A stretch of DNA of 48,004 bases from Bacteroidia bacterium (lineage in GTDB: Bacteria > Bacteroidota > Bacteroidia > B-17B0 > Aurantibacillaceae): contig JACMNO010000029.1 in assembly GCA_014378485.1 (NCBI GenBank), positions 1 through 48,004 of the forward strand. The letters run 5' to 3'. This document shows positions 8,682 through 17,197 of the stretch, one piece after another (the stretch's first letter is position 1; every line of letters begins with the position of its first letter). A model generated the notes under the pieces. That model had not been told where the DNA came from. It did not search any database and saw only the letters and a program-made list of their open reading frames with translations. Made by a program: the position numbers and the translations under genes.

Positions 8682-10295
8682 TTAAGCTTCCTGCGCTACT
8701 TTTGGTGCTGCTGCTAAAATTTCGGCATTAGCTGCTGAGGCATACTGATCAAAGTTTTTTACGAATTGCTCTGCCAGATTTTTAGCCTTTGCATCGTAAG
8801 CGGCCTTATCAGCCCATGAGTTACGTGGATCTAAAATATCAGTGGGAACATCTTTACAGGTCTTTGGAAATTTTAATCCGAAATAATTGGTTGTTCCAAA
8901 ATCGGCTTTGTCTAATTCGCCGTTTAATGCAGCTGTAATTAAGGCACGTGTATAAGATAACTTAATACGGTTACCAACACCATAAGATCCACCAACCCAT
9001 CCTGTATTCAATAACCAAACGTTTACATTGTGTTTCTTTAATTTATCTCCTAATAACTCAGCGTATTTTGTTGGATGTAATGGTAAAAATGCCTTACCAA
9101 AACACGCAGAGAAAGTTGTTGTAGGCTCTGTAATTCCCATTTCTGTACCCGCTACTTTAGCTGTGTAACCAGAGATAAAATTATACATGGCCTGTCCAGT
9201 TGTTAACTTCGAGATCGGAGGTAAAACACCGAATGCATCACAGGTTAAGAAGAAAATATTTTTAGGAATATCACCCACTGCCGGTGTTACTGCATTATCA
9301 ATATAATTGGCAGGGTAGCTTACACGTGTATTCTCCGTACGGGAAATATCAGCGTAATTTACAGTTGATGTATTCTCAAAATATGCGATGTTCTCCAGTA
9401 ATGAACCAAATTTAATAGCGTTAAAGATCTGTGGTTCTTTTTCAGCAGTCAGGTCAACACATTTTGCATAGCAACCACCTTCAAAATTAAATACTGACTT
9501 ATCAGCCCATCCGTGCTCATCATCACCAATTAATTTACGGTTAGGATCAGCAGATAAGGTTGTTTTACCTGTTCCTGATAAACCAAAGAAAATAGCTGTA
9601 TCACCATCCTTACCAATATTGGCAGAACAGTGCATTGAAAGCACTTTCTTTTCATGAGGCAAAATATAGTTTAATACAGCGAAAATAGATTTTTTAATTT
9701 CTCCCGTGTAACCTGTTCCACCAATCAAAATTGTTTTTTTAGTGAAGTTGATGATTGCGAAATTGTGCTGACGCGTCCCATCAATTTTAGGATCTGCTTT
9801 AAAGCCGGGAGCATTAATGATTACCCAATCGTGTTTGAAGGTTTTAATTTCTTCAGCAGTAGGGCGTAAAAATAAGTTGTATGCAAATAAATTACTCCAT
9901 GGGTACTCATTAACCACACGGATATTGATTCTATAAGAAGGATCAGCACAGGCATATGCATCTCTCACCCAAACCTCTTTGTTACCTAAGTATGCTAACA
10001 TGCGGTTATGTAAAGCGTCAAATTTGTCTGTTTCAAAGCGGTTATTTACATCGCCCCACCAAACGCTGTCTTTGGTGTTTTCGTCATAAACTACAAATTT
10101 ATCTTTTGGCGAACGTCCTGTAAATTCTCCAGTATCAATAGCTAAAGCGCCAACATCAGTTAATACACCTTGTCCACGAACAATCGTTTCTTCAACCAGT
10201 TCTGATGGATGCAAATTCCAATAAGCCATTTCAACATTTGCTAAGCCTAATTGGGCAACAGAAGCATCTTGTGCTTTTAATCCAATTTCGTTCAT
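8682..10295 (-). CDS. pckA: phosphoenolpyruvate carboxykinase (ATP)
   Basis: Full-length (537 residues) ATP-type PEPCK, which converts oxaloacetate plus ATP to PEP, CO2 and ADP, the entry step of gluconeogenesis. Visible motifs are GRSPKDKFVV (60-69, substrate site), the PEPCK signature around LIGDDEHGW (255-263), the P-loop GLSGTGKT (238-245) and the metal-binding His and Asp in these loops. The gene has its own -7 box (10326-10333), 30 bp upstream of the ATG, and a strong terminator, so it appears monocistronic. It is separated from the upstream lipoprotein gene by another terminator. Confidence 0.97.
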   Translation of the reverse strand: MNEIGLKAQDASVAQLGLANVEMAYWNLHPSELVEETIVRGQGVLTDVGALAIDTGEFTGRSPKDKFVVYDENTKDSVWWGDVNNRFETDKFDALHNRMLAYLGNKEVWVRDAYACADPSYRINIRVVNEYPWSNLFAYNLFLRPTAEEIKTFKHDWVIINAPGFKADPKIDGTRQHNFAIINFTKKTILIGGTGYTGEIKKSIFAVLNYILPHEKKVLSMHCSANIGKDGDTAIFFGLSGTGKTTLSADPNRKLIGDDEHGWADKSVFNFEGGCYAKCVDLTAEKEPQIFNAIKFGSLLENIAYFENTSTVNYADISRTENTRVSYPANYIDNAVTPAVGDIPKNIFFLTCDAFGVLPPISKLTTGQAMYNFISGYTAKVAGTEMGITEPTTTFSACFGKAFLPLHPTKYAELLGDKLKKHNVNVWLLNTGWVGGSYGVGNRIKLSYTRALITAALNGELDKADFGTTNYFGLKFPKTCKDVPTDILDPRNSWADKAAYDAKAKNLAEQFVKNFDQYASAANAEILAAAPKVAQEA

Positions 10296-10325
10296 TATAA
10301 AAAGAATTTAGTTTTAGTTAGGGTG

Positions 10326-10333
10326 CAAAAATA
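10326..10333 (-). promoter_or_regulatory. pckA promoter -7 box
   Basis: TATTTTTG on the minus strand fits the Bacteroidota TAnnTTTG consensus. No good -33 TTG is seen at normal spacing, where the upstream terminator hairpin lies instead. Confidence 0.6.
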
Positions 10334-10340
10334 CAAAAAA

Positions 10341-10364
10341 AAACGGGTCCTTTCCGACCCGTTT
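10341..10364. terminator. terminator between lipoprotein gene and pckA
   Basis: Perfect 9-bp stem AAACGGGTC/GACCCGTTT with a 6-nt loop and T-runs on both sides. It should end transcription from the lipoprotein gene on the minus strand. Confidence 0.85.
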
Positions 10365-10449
10365 TTCCACAATTTTGAGCTAAAAACTAACTATTTTGTT
10401 GAAAGCGAAATTATAATAGCTAAAAATATAATCTTTATAGCTAAAAAGT

Positions 10450-10860
10450 TTATCTTCCTTTGTGCTGGCTAACCACATTCTCTGAAATTTGCATCATATC
10501 GCTACCCCCTGCAATTTTTTTTACATTTTCTATAAAAGAGGTAATCTCCGCTTTTGTTTGCAATTCTGAAAGGGTAAAGCAATAATCATTTTCACCCTCC
10601 CTGCCCCATAAAATGGATGAGTAAGCTGGTTTTTTGGGATGCGAGTCAATATAAGCTAATAAAGCAGACTGTTTAGTACGATCAAGACCGGCACCTTTGC
10701 TAATGAATGAAACGATTAATCTGTAAATGATAGTAGTTTCAGGTGCTTGTTTGGTTTCAGTAACTTGCGGTGCTTCTGAAATCTTTGTCGCTTCTTTTTT
10801 AGCTTTGCATGATATGCAGGCTAGGGTAACTAGAGAAGCTAAAAAAAATAATCTTTTCAT
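10450..10860 (-). CDS. small lipoprotein of unknown function
   Basis: 136 residues. The N-terminus is a lipoprotein signal peptide with lipobox ACISC (Cys18), so it is probably anchored in the membrane facing the periplasm. A charged, proline-containing linker (about 20-45) leads to a globular part of about 90 residues with no motif I recognise (for example SILWGREGENDYCFTL). It follows smpB on the same strand at 20 bp and may be co-transcribed with it. No function is assigned. Confidence 0.7.
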   Translation of the reverse strand: MKRLFFLASLVTLACISCKAKKEATKISEAPQVTETKQAPETTIIYRLIVSFISKGAGLDRTKQSALLAYIDSHPKKPAYSSILWGREGENDYCFTLSELQTKAEITSFIENVKKIAGGSDMMQISENVVSQHKGR

Positions 10861-10880
10861 AAAGAGAGTTTTGTTTTGAA

Positions 10881-11339
10881 TTATTTGAATTTCCTGTCCA
10901 TTTCCCGGTTCAGGTCTTTTGTTTTAAGGTCATCGCGTTTGTCAAACATCTTTTTTCCTTTGCATACTGCAATTTCAACCTTCGCATAACCATTATCAGA
11001 GGTGAATAAAAGAGTAGGGATGATCGTAAGTCCTTTATCCATCATCTTCTTTTGAAGTTTGTTTAATTCCTGTTTATTGAGCAATAACTTACGTTCTCTT
11101 GTCGGTTCGTGGTTATATAAATTGCCTTCGGTATAAATGCTGATATTTAAATTTTTAATGAATATTTCACCGTTTCTGAAATAGCAAAAACTATCCACCA
11201 AAGACGCTTTTCCTTCACGTATCGCTTTAATTTCCGTACCTACCAACACAATACCTGCGGTATATTTTTCAATAAAACTATAATCGAAACTGGCTCGGCG
11301 GTTTTTGATTGATATTTTTTGCTGTATATTCGGTTTCAA
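10881..11339 (-). CDS. smpB: SsrA-binding protein SmpB
   Basis: SmpB binds tmRNA and brings it to stalled ribosomes for trans-translation. The product has the expected motifs: IKNRRASFDY, TAGIVLVGTEIKAIREGKA, NHEPTRERKLLL, and the basic tail KKMFDKRDDLK. A longer ORF reaches 11438, but its extra N-terminus is hydrophobic and unlike SmpB. A perfect -7 box lies at 11365-11372 (minus), so transcription starts downstream of the longer start. The first suitable codon after it is TTG at 11337-11339, giving 152 residues (MKPNIQQKISIKNRRASF), the normal length. TTG is my choice; an ATG is not available here. Confidence 0.93.
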   Translation of the reverse strand: MKPNIQQKISIKNRRASFDYSFIEKYTAGIVLVGTEIKAIREGKASLVDSFCYFRNGEIFIKNLNISIYTEGNLYNHEPTRERKLLLNKQELNKLQKKMMDKGLTIIPTLLFTSDNGYAKVEIAVCKGKKMFDKRDDLKTKDLNREMDRKFK

Positions 11340-11364
11340 TTTTAAACTCAGTTTTTTATAAACG

Positions 11365-11372
11365 CAAAGATA
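11365..11372 (-). promoter_or_regulatory. smpB promoter -7 box
   Basis: TATCTTTG on the minus strand matches TAnnTTTG exactly. It lies 26 bp upstream of the proposed TTG start and inside the longer alternative ORF, so it decides the start. Confidence 0.65.
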
Positions 11373-11389
11373 CACAAATACTTGTTGGG

Positions 11390-11875
11390 ATGTTAAACTT
11401 AAGAAAAGCAACAGAAAAAGATCTGGACACAATTTCAAAATTGGCGAAGCTAATCTGGAACGACCATTATGTGCAGATCATAGGGCAGGAGCAGGTTGAT
11501 TATATGCTTGATAAAATGTATAGTCATAAGAGTTTAGTTGAGCAGATCAATGAAAAAAAACATCAGTTCTATTTCATTAAAAAGGATGAAAAAGATATTG
11601 GTTTTATATCCGTAAGTTTAATTAAACATTCAGAGTATTTCCTTCATAAATTTTATATTGATCAGGCTCAATCTAATACCGGAATCGGCACCAAATTACT
11701 TAATCTTTTAATTGAAACGATCAAACCTAAATTATTGACACTCACGGTTAATCGTAGAAATTTTAAATCCATAAATTTTTATTTTAAAAATGGGTTTAAG
11801 ATTGAAAAAGTTGAAAATTTTGATATCGGTAACAACTATAAAATGAATGACTTTGTGATGGTAAGAAATTTTTAA
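11390..11875 (+). CDS. GNAT family N-acetyltransferase
   Basis: 161 residues from the ATG at 11390; an in-frame extension to 11309 overlaps smpB and is not supported. The start LNLRKATEKDLDTISKL is the typical GNAT beta1-alpha1 region. The acetyl-CoA loop is degenerate (AQSNTGIGTKLL, where Q/RxxGxG/A is expected), and the C-terminal VNRRNFKSINFYFKNGFK is the usual motif B region. It transfers an acetyl group from acetyl-CoA to an unknown amine. It is divergent from smpB and monocistronic. Confidence 0.85.
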   Translation: MLNLRKATEKDLDTISKLAKLIWNDHYVQIIGQEQVDYMLDKMYSHKSLVEQINEKKHQFYFIKKDEKDIGFISVSLIKHSEYFLHKFYIDQAQSNTGIGTKLLNLLIETIKPKLLTLTVNRRNFKSINFYFKNGFKIEKVENFDIGNNYKMNDFVMVRNF

Positions 11876-12058
11876 ATATAATATCAAAACTCACTATGCA
11901 TTATCCGTTTCTCTATAACTCAGTTTTAAAAAAGTTGGAATTTTTCAAGAACTTACATCAGAACCCTTTATTTTATTAACGTTTGACTCTTTATATCTCT
12001 TAAAAAAGGGTCAAAACATGATGTAAAATTCCTTATATTTATGCTTTATAATTAAGCT

Positions 12059-12736
12059 ATGGAATATAACACTCAACTTCCCCATTTAGAAATCCCCGAA
12101 TACGGAAGAAATATCCAGGTAATGGTTGATCACTGTATTACCATTGAAGATAGGGACGAACGAAATAAATGCGCCCGGGCTATCATTCAGATCATGGGCC
12201 AATTGAACCCTCATTTGCGTGATATTGCTGACTTTACTCATAAATTGTGGGATCATTTATTTTTAATTTCCAAATTTCAGCTCGATGTAGATTCACCATA
12301 TCCGCGCCCTAATGCAGAAACGTTTACGACCAAGCCGAGGAATGTCCCATATCCTGCAACCAAGATCCGTTATAAACATTATGGTAAAACTATTGAAAGG
12401 ATAATTGACGAGGCAAAAAAATTCGAAGACGGACCAGAGAAAAATGAATTGACCCGTTTGATCGCTAATCATTTAAAAAAATCATACGTAAACTGGAACA
12501 AGGATTCTGTGACGGATGATGTTATCTTTAAACAATTTAAAGAAATGACCAATAATGAATTGGTTATTGATGAATCAGCAGCATTAACACATGCTAACGA
12601 ACTCAAAAATAAAACCCATAACAATCAAATGCCGATCACGGTGAATGCCGGTGGTGGAAATAATAAAAATCGCCACAAGAAAAACAACAAAAGTAAATTT
12701 AAGCACAGAAGCAATAACAATCGTCCAACATCATAA
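12059..12736 (+). CDS. DUF4290 domain-containing protein
   Basis: 225 residues. The DUF4290 domain (about 1-185) begins YNTQLPHLEIPEYGRNIQ and includes AIIQIMGQLNPHLRD. The family is confined to Bacteroidota. The C-terminal 30 residues are low-complexity Asn/Lys/His with a GGG start, suggesting an RNA- or anion-binding tail. It ends 3 bp before murA, the usual arrangement for this family, so it is co-expressed with peptidoglycan synthesis. Its biochemical role is unknown. Confidence 0.9.
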   Translation: MEYNTQLPHLEIPEYGRNIQVMVDHCITIEDRDERNKCARAIIQIMGQLNPHLRDIADFTHKLWDHLFLISKFQLDVDSPYPRPNAETFTTKPRNVPYPATKIRYKHYGKTIERIIDEAKKFEDGPEKNELTRLIANHLKKSYVNWNKDSVTDDVIFKQFKEMTNNELVIDESAALTHANELKNKTHNNQMPITVNAGGGNNKNRHKKNNKSKFKHRSNNNRPTS

Positions 12737-12739
12737 TAT

Positions 12740-14050
12740 ATGGCTATTTTTGAAGTTACCGGTGGTAAACAATTAAAAGGGGATATTATCCCGCAGGGAG
12801 CAAAGAATGAAGCGCTTCAGATTTTATGTGCTGTACTATTAACCCCTGAAAAAGTAACAATAAGCAATATTCCTGATATTGTGGATATCAATAAATTAAT
12901 TGATTTGTTAGGTGACCTTGGAGTAAAAGTAGAAAAGACGGGACATGAAGAATTTACTTTTCAATCAGATGCCATAAATGTTGATTACCTGGTTTCTCCA
13001 GAATTTAAAAAGAAAGGCGGAGGCCTGAGAGGTTCCACTATGATTATTGGTCCTATGCTTGCCCGATTTGGAAAAGCTTATATGCCAAAACCGGGAGGAG
13101 ATAAAATCGGACGAAGAAGAATGGATACGCATTTTATCGGATTCGAAAACCTTGGGGCAAAATTTGAATATGACAGTGAAACAGAAAATTTTAAAGTTAC
13201 AGCCGATAAACTGAAAGGCGCCTATATGTTGTTGGATGAGGCATCTGTAACTGGTACTGCCAATATTGTTATGGCTGCCGTGTTGGCAGAAGGAACTACC
13301 ACTATCTATAATGCGGCTTGCGAACCTTATTTACAACAGCTGTGCAAAATGCTTAACCGCATGGGTGCTAAGATTACCGGAGTTGGCTCTAATCTATTAT
13401 CTATTCAGGGAGTAACGTCCCTAAAAGGAACCACACACCGTATTTTACCGGATATGATCGAAATCGGTTCTTTTATTGGCTTAGCTGCAATGACACAATC
13501 AGAAATCACGATCAAAGATGTGTCTTATGATAACTTAGGATGCATACCCAAAGTATTTTCACGGCTGGGAATTCAAATGGAACGTCGCGGAGATGATATT
13601 CACATTCCATCCCAGGAGCATTATGAAATTGAGTCATTTATTGATGGCTCCATGTTAACAGTAGCCGATGCTATATGGCCTGGCTTTACTCCCGATCTAT
13701 TAAGTATCATGCTGGTTACTGCCACACAGGCGAGGGGAAATATATTAATTCATCAGAAAATGTTTGAGAGCCGTTTATTTTTTGTTGACAAACTAATTGA
13801 TATGGGAGCACAAATCATTTTATGTGATCCGCATCGTGCCACGGTAATGGGGCTCGATAGAAAAGTTCAGCTGCGTGCCATCCAAATGGCATCACCTGAT
13901 ATAAGAGCAGGAGTAGCGTTATTAATTGCAGCCATGAGTGCCAAAGGCAAGAGTACTATTTTTAATATTAACCAGATTGACAGAGGTTACCAAAATATTG
14001 ATGGACGTTTGAATGCCATTGGTGCCGAAATTATAAGGAAAGAAAATTAA
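12740..14050 (+). CDS. murA: UDP-N-acetylglucosamine 1-carboxyvinyltransferase MurA
   Basis: 436 residues, full length. MurA transfers enolpyruvate from PEP to UDP-GlcNAc, the first committed step of peptidoglycan synthesis. Recognisable parts are the start GGKQLKGDIIPQGAKNEAL (Lys/Asn substrate contacts), LRGSTMIIGPMLARFG, and the late DIRAGVALLIAAM with its PEP-binding Arg. The catalytic loop reads PGGDKIGRRRMDTHF. Asp121 (codon 13100-13102) occupies the position of the fosfomycin-alkylated Cys115 of Escherichia coli MurA. It is the second gene of a run with DUF4290 before it and the TlpA-like gene 5 bp after it. Confidence 0.96.
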   Translation: MAIFEVTGGKQLKGDIIPQGAKNEALQILCAVLLTPEKVTISNIPDIVDINKLIDLLGDLGVKVEKTGHEEFTFQSDAINVDYLVSPEFKKKGGGLRGSTMIIGPMLARFGKAYMPKPGGDKIGRRRMDTHFIGFENLGAKFEYDSETENFKVTADKLKGAYMLLDEASVTGTANIVMAAVLAEGTTTIYNAACEPYLQQLCKMLNRMGAKITGVGSNLLSIQGVTSLKGTTHRILPDMIEIGSFIGLAAMTQSEITIKDVSYDNLGCIPKVFSRLGIQMERRGDDIHIPSQEHYEIESFIDGSMLTVADAIWPGFTPDLLSIMLVTATQARGNILIHQKMFESRLFFVDKLIDMGAQIILCDPHRATVMGLDRKVQLRAIQMASPDIRAGVALLIAAMSAKGKSTIFNINQIDRGYQNIDGRLNAIGAEIIRKEN

Positions 14051-14055
14051 AATAA

Positions 14056-14649
14056 ATGAAACTTAATACTATAGTTACCTGCCTGCTTGTTTGCTCCTTT
14101 TTGTATGCTTGTAAAAGCAAAAAAGCCACAACAACATCTAATGCTTCTTCACCCTTAGAAGGAAATAAGAATGTATCTGTTATAAAGGTTGAAACGGTTG
14201 AAGGAATTAATTTAGGGAACAAGGCTCCTGAAATCATGATGGCTGCTCCCAAAGGTAATGTAATAACCTTGTCATCCTTTAAAGGAAAACTGGTGTTGGT
14301 TGATTTTTGGGCAAGCTGGTGCGGACCTTGTCGTGCCGAAAATCCTGCGATAGTTGCAGCTTATAATAAATACCACACGAGCGTTTTTAAAAACGGAAAA
14401 GGTTTTGAAATACTGAGTGTTTCTTTGGACCAGAATAGTCTGGCGTGGGAAAAAGCAATTGAAAAAGATCAATTGATCTGGCCTTACCATGTGAGTGATT
14501 TGCAGGGTTGGAATAATGCAGCTGCAAAACGCTATGGAGTTAATAGTATTCCTTCAAATGTGCTGATAGATGAAAACGGGATTATCATTGCAAAAAATTT
14601 AAGAGGAGAAGCATTGGAAACTGCATTGGAGTCGAATTTAAAAAAATAA
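14056..14649 (+). CDS. TlpA-like thioredoxin-fold lipoprotein
   Basis: 197 residues. Lipoprotein signal peptide with lipobox FLYAC (Cys19), then a Ser/Thr/Asn linker and a TlpA/ResA-type thioredoxin domain (about 53-195). The active site is WCGPC (Cys89, Cys92) in LVDFWASWCGPCRAE, and the cis-proline is in NSIPSN. Such proteins reduce disulfides or hemes on the periplasmic side of a membrane. It is followed by three related thioredoxin-like/OmpA proteins that lack this motif, so it is the only evident redox-active member. Probably in one operon with murA. Confidence 0.9.
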   Translation: MKLNTIVTCLLVCSFLYACKSKKATTTSNASSPLEGNKNVSVIKVETVEGINLGNKAPEIMMAAPKGNVITLSSFKGKLVLVDFWASWCGPCRAENPAIVAAYNKYHTSVFKNGKGFEILSVSLDQNSLAWEKAIEKDQLIWPYHVSDLQGWNNAAAKRYGVNSIPSNVLIDENGIIIAKNLRGEALETALESNLKK

Positions 14650-14708
14650 TGATTCACGCATCACTACAAGTAAACAATTTAAAAAACATAAGGAGTAAAT
14701 ATAACTAT

Positions 14709-15968
14709 ATGAAGCAGGCCTTTTTTTATTTTATAGTGATACCGCTCTTTTTTTCGAGCATATGTCTTGCACAGGATGTCGCTTTAAACGTTGGCGATAA
14801 TTCTCCCGGGCTGGTTTTGCCATCCACTAATAATTCTATTCAGAGCTTTTCATTTCCTTACCAAAATAAAATGGTTCTGTTGTTTTTTTGGTCATCTTCC
14901 GTCTCAAAATCAAAAGAAAATATTTATAAATACAAAAAAGTCTATACAAAATATTCCGACATCGGTTACAAATCTGCCGATGGATTTGAGTTGATTTCTG
15001 TAGCCTTGCAAAGTGATAAAGTTGCATGGAGCCAAGACCTTATAAAATATGACCTTTTAAAGTTGAATAATTGTATCGCACAAAAAGGATACAACGACCT
15101 CTTTGTCAAAAATTATAAAATAAAAGAAACCAACAGTAGTTTTTTAATTGACGAGTTTGGTAAAATTGTGGCGATCAACCCTTCTCTTAAAACAATCATA
15201 GCCTATCTTGACTCAAAAAGAAATGTTGAGTTAAGCACAGATGTTCAGACAAAAATAGCCGGTAAGATCATGTATGGTCAGGGATCATTAACCCCACTTA
15301 CCAATGAAAAAATATGGTTCATGAATAGCCCTTCAGATACCATCCAGTCTGTTGTGCTGAATGAGAAAGGCGCTTTTCTTTTAAAAGACATTAATGCCCA
15401 GCTCCCGATGAACATCTTTATTAAATCAAGTTCTAAAATAGCTGAAGACATTCCGTTTTTTTTAACCACGGAATTCGGGGAGATCATTTCACCTTTTATA
15501 AAAAACGAAATAGGGTACGAGTATAATTTAATGGATGTTGAAATGCCTTATTTGAAACCCATGTCAGATAACAGTTCTGCTTCAAAACCAAACAATGATA
15601 AAAGTTTAAAAAACCTGTATGTTACTGAACAACTCTTCAAAACAAAAGAAACGGTATTACCTGCTGATGCCATTGCTAAATTAGCAAAAGTGATTTCTAA
15701 ATTAAAAGAAAATCCGAAAACAAATGTTGAAATTATTACTCATACTGATAGTAATGGAGAATCTGCTTCCAATAATATAGTAACAACAAAACAGTCGGCT
15801 GCCATTTTAACTTTTCTGGCATCCAAAGGTATAGTGAAAACAAGATTGAAAGCCACCGGCAAAGGTGAAACAGAAATTTTAAATATTTGTAAAGATGGCA
15901 TCAAATGTTCTGAACTAGACCATGGTAAAAACCGTAGAACAGAATTTAAATTCTACCCGGCACTATAA
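14709..15968 (+). CDS. thioredoxin-like/OmpA fusion protein 1 (no CxxC)
   Basis: 419 residues from the ATG at 14709, chosen because it gives a signal peptide at once (MKQAFFYFIVIPLFFSSICL); the ORF opens 60 bp earlier, right at the TlpA stop. Order: signal peptide; thioredoxin-like domain (about 25-170) in which CxxC is replaced (FFWSSSVSKSKE); a small beta-sandwich resembling carboxypeptidase regulatory domains (AGKIMYGQGSLTPLTNEKI); and a C-terminal OmpA domain (about 300-419) with ITHTDSNGE and NRRTEFKF. OmpA domains bind peptidoglycan, so the protein likely sits in the periplasm. Asp is retained in the HTD motif. Confidence 0.85.
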   Translation: MKQAFFYFIVIPLFFSSICLAQDVALNVGDNSPGLVLPSTNNSIQSFSFPYQNKMVLLFFWSSSVSKSKENIYKYKKVYTKYSDIGYKSADGFELISVALQSDKVAWSQDLIKYDLLKLNNCIAQKGYNDLFVKNYKIKETNSSFLIDEFGKIVAINPSLKTIIAYLDSKRNVELSTDVQTKIAGKIMYGQGSLTPLTNEKIWFMNSPSDTIQSVVLNEKGAFLLKDINAQLPMNIFIKSSSKIAEDIPFFLTTEFGEIISPFIKNEIGYEYNLMDVEMPYLKPMSDNSSASKPNNDKSLKNLYVTEQLFKTKETVLPADAIAKLAKVISKLKENPKTNVEIITHTDSNGESASNNIVTTKQSAAILTFLASKGIVKTRLKATGKGETEILNICKDGIKCSELDHGKNRRTEFKFYPAL

Positions 15969-15985
15969 TTTTAAATAACTAAGTT

Positions 15986-17197
15986 ATGAGGTTCTTTTTA
16001 TTGATTGCATTCGGAGCAATATTCTATTTAAGGCATTTCGCTCAAAGTTTCCCCAATCCACTTCCTTTTAAAACTATCGAGTATATTGATAAAGCCCATG
16101 CTAAATATACCTATGACTTTTCAAAACCTGAAAAAAAAGCATTCCTGTTCTTCGATGTCAAATCCGAGCCATTGGCTGAGGTAATGTATAACGGATGTAA
16201 TTTTGTGTTTACTGAAAAGAACATTGCCATCTTTCCTGTTTATTTTACCGGGCAATTGAATAAAAAAACAAGTAAAGATATTCCGACAAAAATCCCCACA
16301 CAGTTATTTAGAAGTTCTGCCACGTCCATTTTCAAAGAGTTTAACCTGACAGAAACTGATTTTCCGATATTGGTTGTTTATAATGAAAAAAATGAGTTAT
16401 GTGGCTTCTCAAAAAATGTAGAAGGTCTTACCGAAATTGATTGTGGTGTTGAAATGGTAAAGTTTAAAGTGCTTCGTTTAAAGATTATGGTTGAGGAAAA
16501 AGGAAAAGTCCTGTCACCTTATGCCAATAAACCCATTGTTATTCTTGGTGGAACGAAGTATGATACCGTTGCTAAATTAATCACCAATAAATATGGCGAT
16601 TTTAATGCGGAACTTCCTGACCTGAACCAGGACTACCTGATCACTGTAAATGAACATGACTCGAATATTAATTTCGTAATGCTGGGAACGCAGAGTGGGA
16701 AGATTGTTGGCAAGTTCAAATCAACTGATGCCGGGTTTGAATACAGGATATTGAAAACAGAATTATTAACCCTTCCTGATGTGAAGATTGAAGATGATGT
16801 TGAAATGCAGATGACCAATTTCAGGGATAAAGACCTAAAGGATTTCATCATTACCGAAACATTGTTTTATGAGTTAGGAGAAAGTTCATTATCTTCGGGT
16901 TCAAAGAAATTGTTGGAAAAAATTAAAAAAATACTGGATACCTATCCGGCCTTTCGTATGAAAGTATCCTCTCATACCGATGCTCAGGGAGATGATGACA
17001 GTAATTTGAAATTATCAGTAAAGCGCTCTGAAACAGTAATAGATTATATGAGTAGCCTGGGAATAAATAAAGAACGACTTAGTGCTGAAGGTAAAGGAGA
17101 ACTTGAGATCAGGAACCGTTGTAAAAACGATGTGGACTGTTCGGATAAGGAACATGAATATAATAGAAGAACAGAATTTAAATTTTCAAAAAAATGA
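15986..17197 (+). CDS. thioredoxin-like/OmpA fusion protein 2
   Basis: 403 residues, paralogous to its neighbours on both sides. Signal peptide about 1-19. The thioredoxin-like part is further degraded (AFLFFDVKSEPLAEV; no CxxC). The middle beta-sandwich has KPIVILGGTKYDTV and TNKYGDFNAELPDL. The C-terminal OmpA domain (about 285-403) has VSSHTDAQGDDDSNLKLS and ends CSDKEHEYNRRTEFKF with the paired cysteines seen in all three copies. It starts 17 bp after fusion 1 and overlaps fusion 3 by 4 bp (ATGA), indicating translational coupling. Confidence 0.83.
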   Translation: MRFFLLIAFGAIFYLRHFAQSFPNPLPFKTIEYIDKAHAKYTYDFSKPEKKAFLFFDVKSEPLAEVMYNGCNFVFTEKNIAIFPVYFTGQLNKKTSKDIPTKIPTQLFRSSATSIFKEFNLTETDFPILVVYNEKNELCGFSKNVEGLTEIDCGVEMVKFKVLRLKIMVEEKGKVLSPYANKPIVILGGTKYDTVAKLITNKYGDFNAELPDLNQDYLITVNEHDSNINFVMLGTQSGKIVGKFKSTDAGFEYRILKTELLTLPDVKIEDDVEMQMTNFRDKDLKDFIITETLFYELGESSLSSGSKKLLEKIKKILDTYPAFRMKVSSHTDAQGDDDSNLKLSVKRSETVIDYMSSLGINKERLSAEGKGELEIRNRCKNDVDCSDKEHEYNRRTEFKFSKK

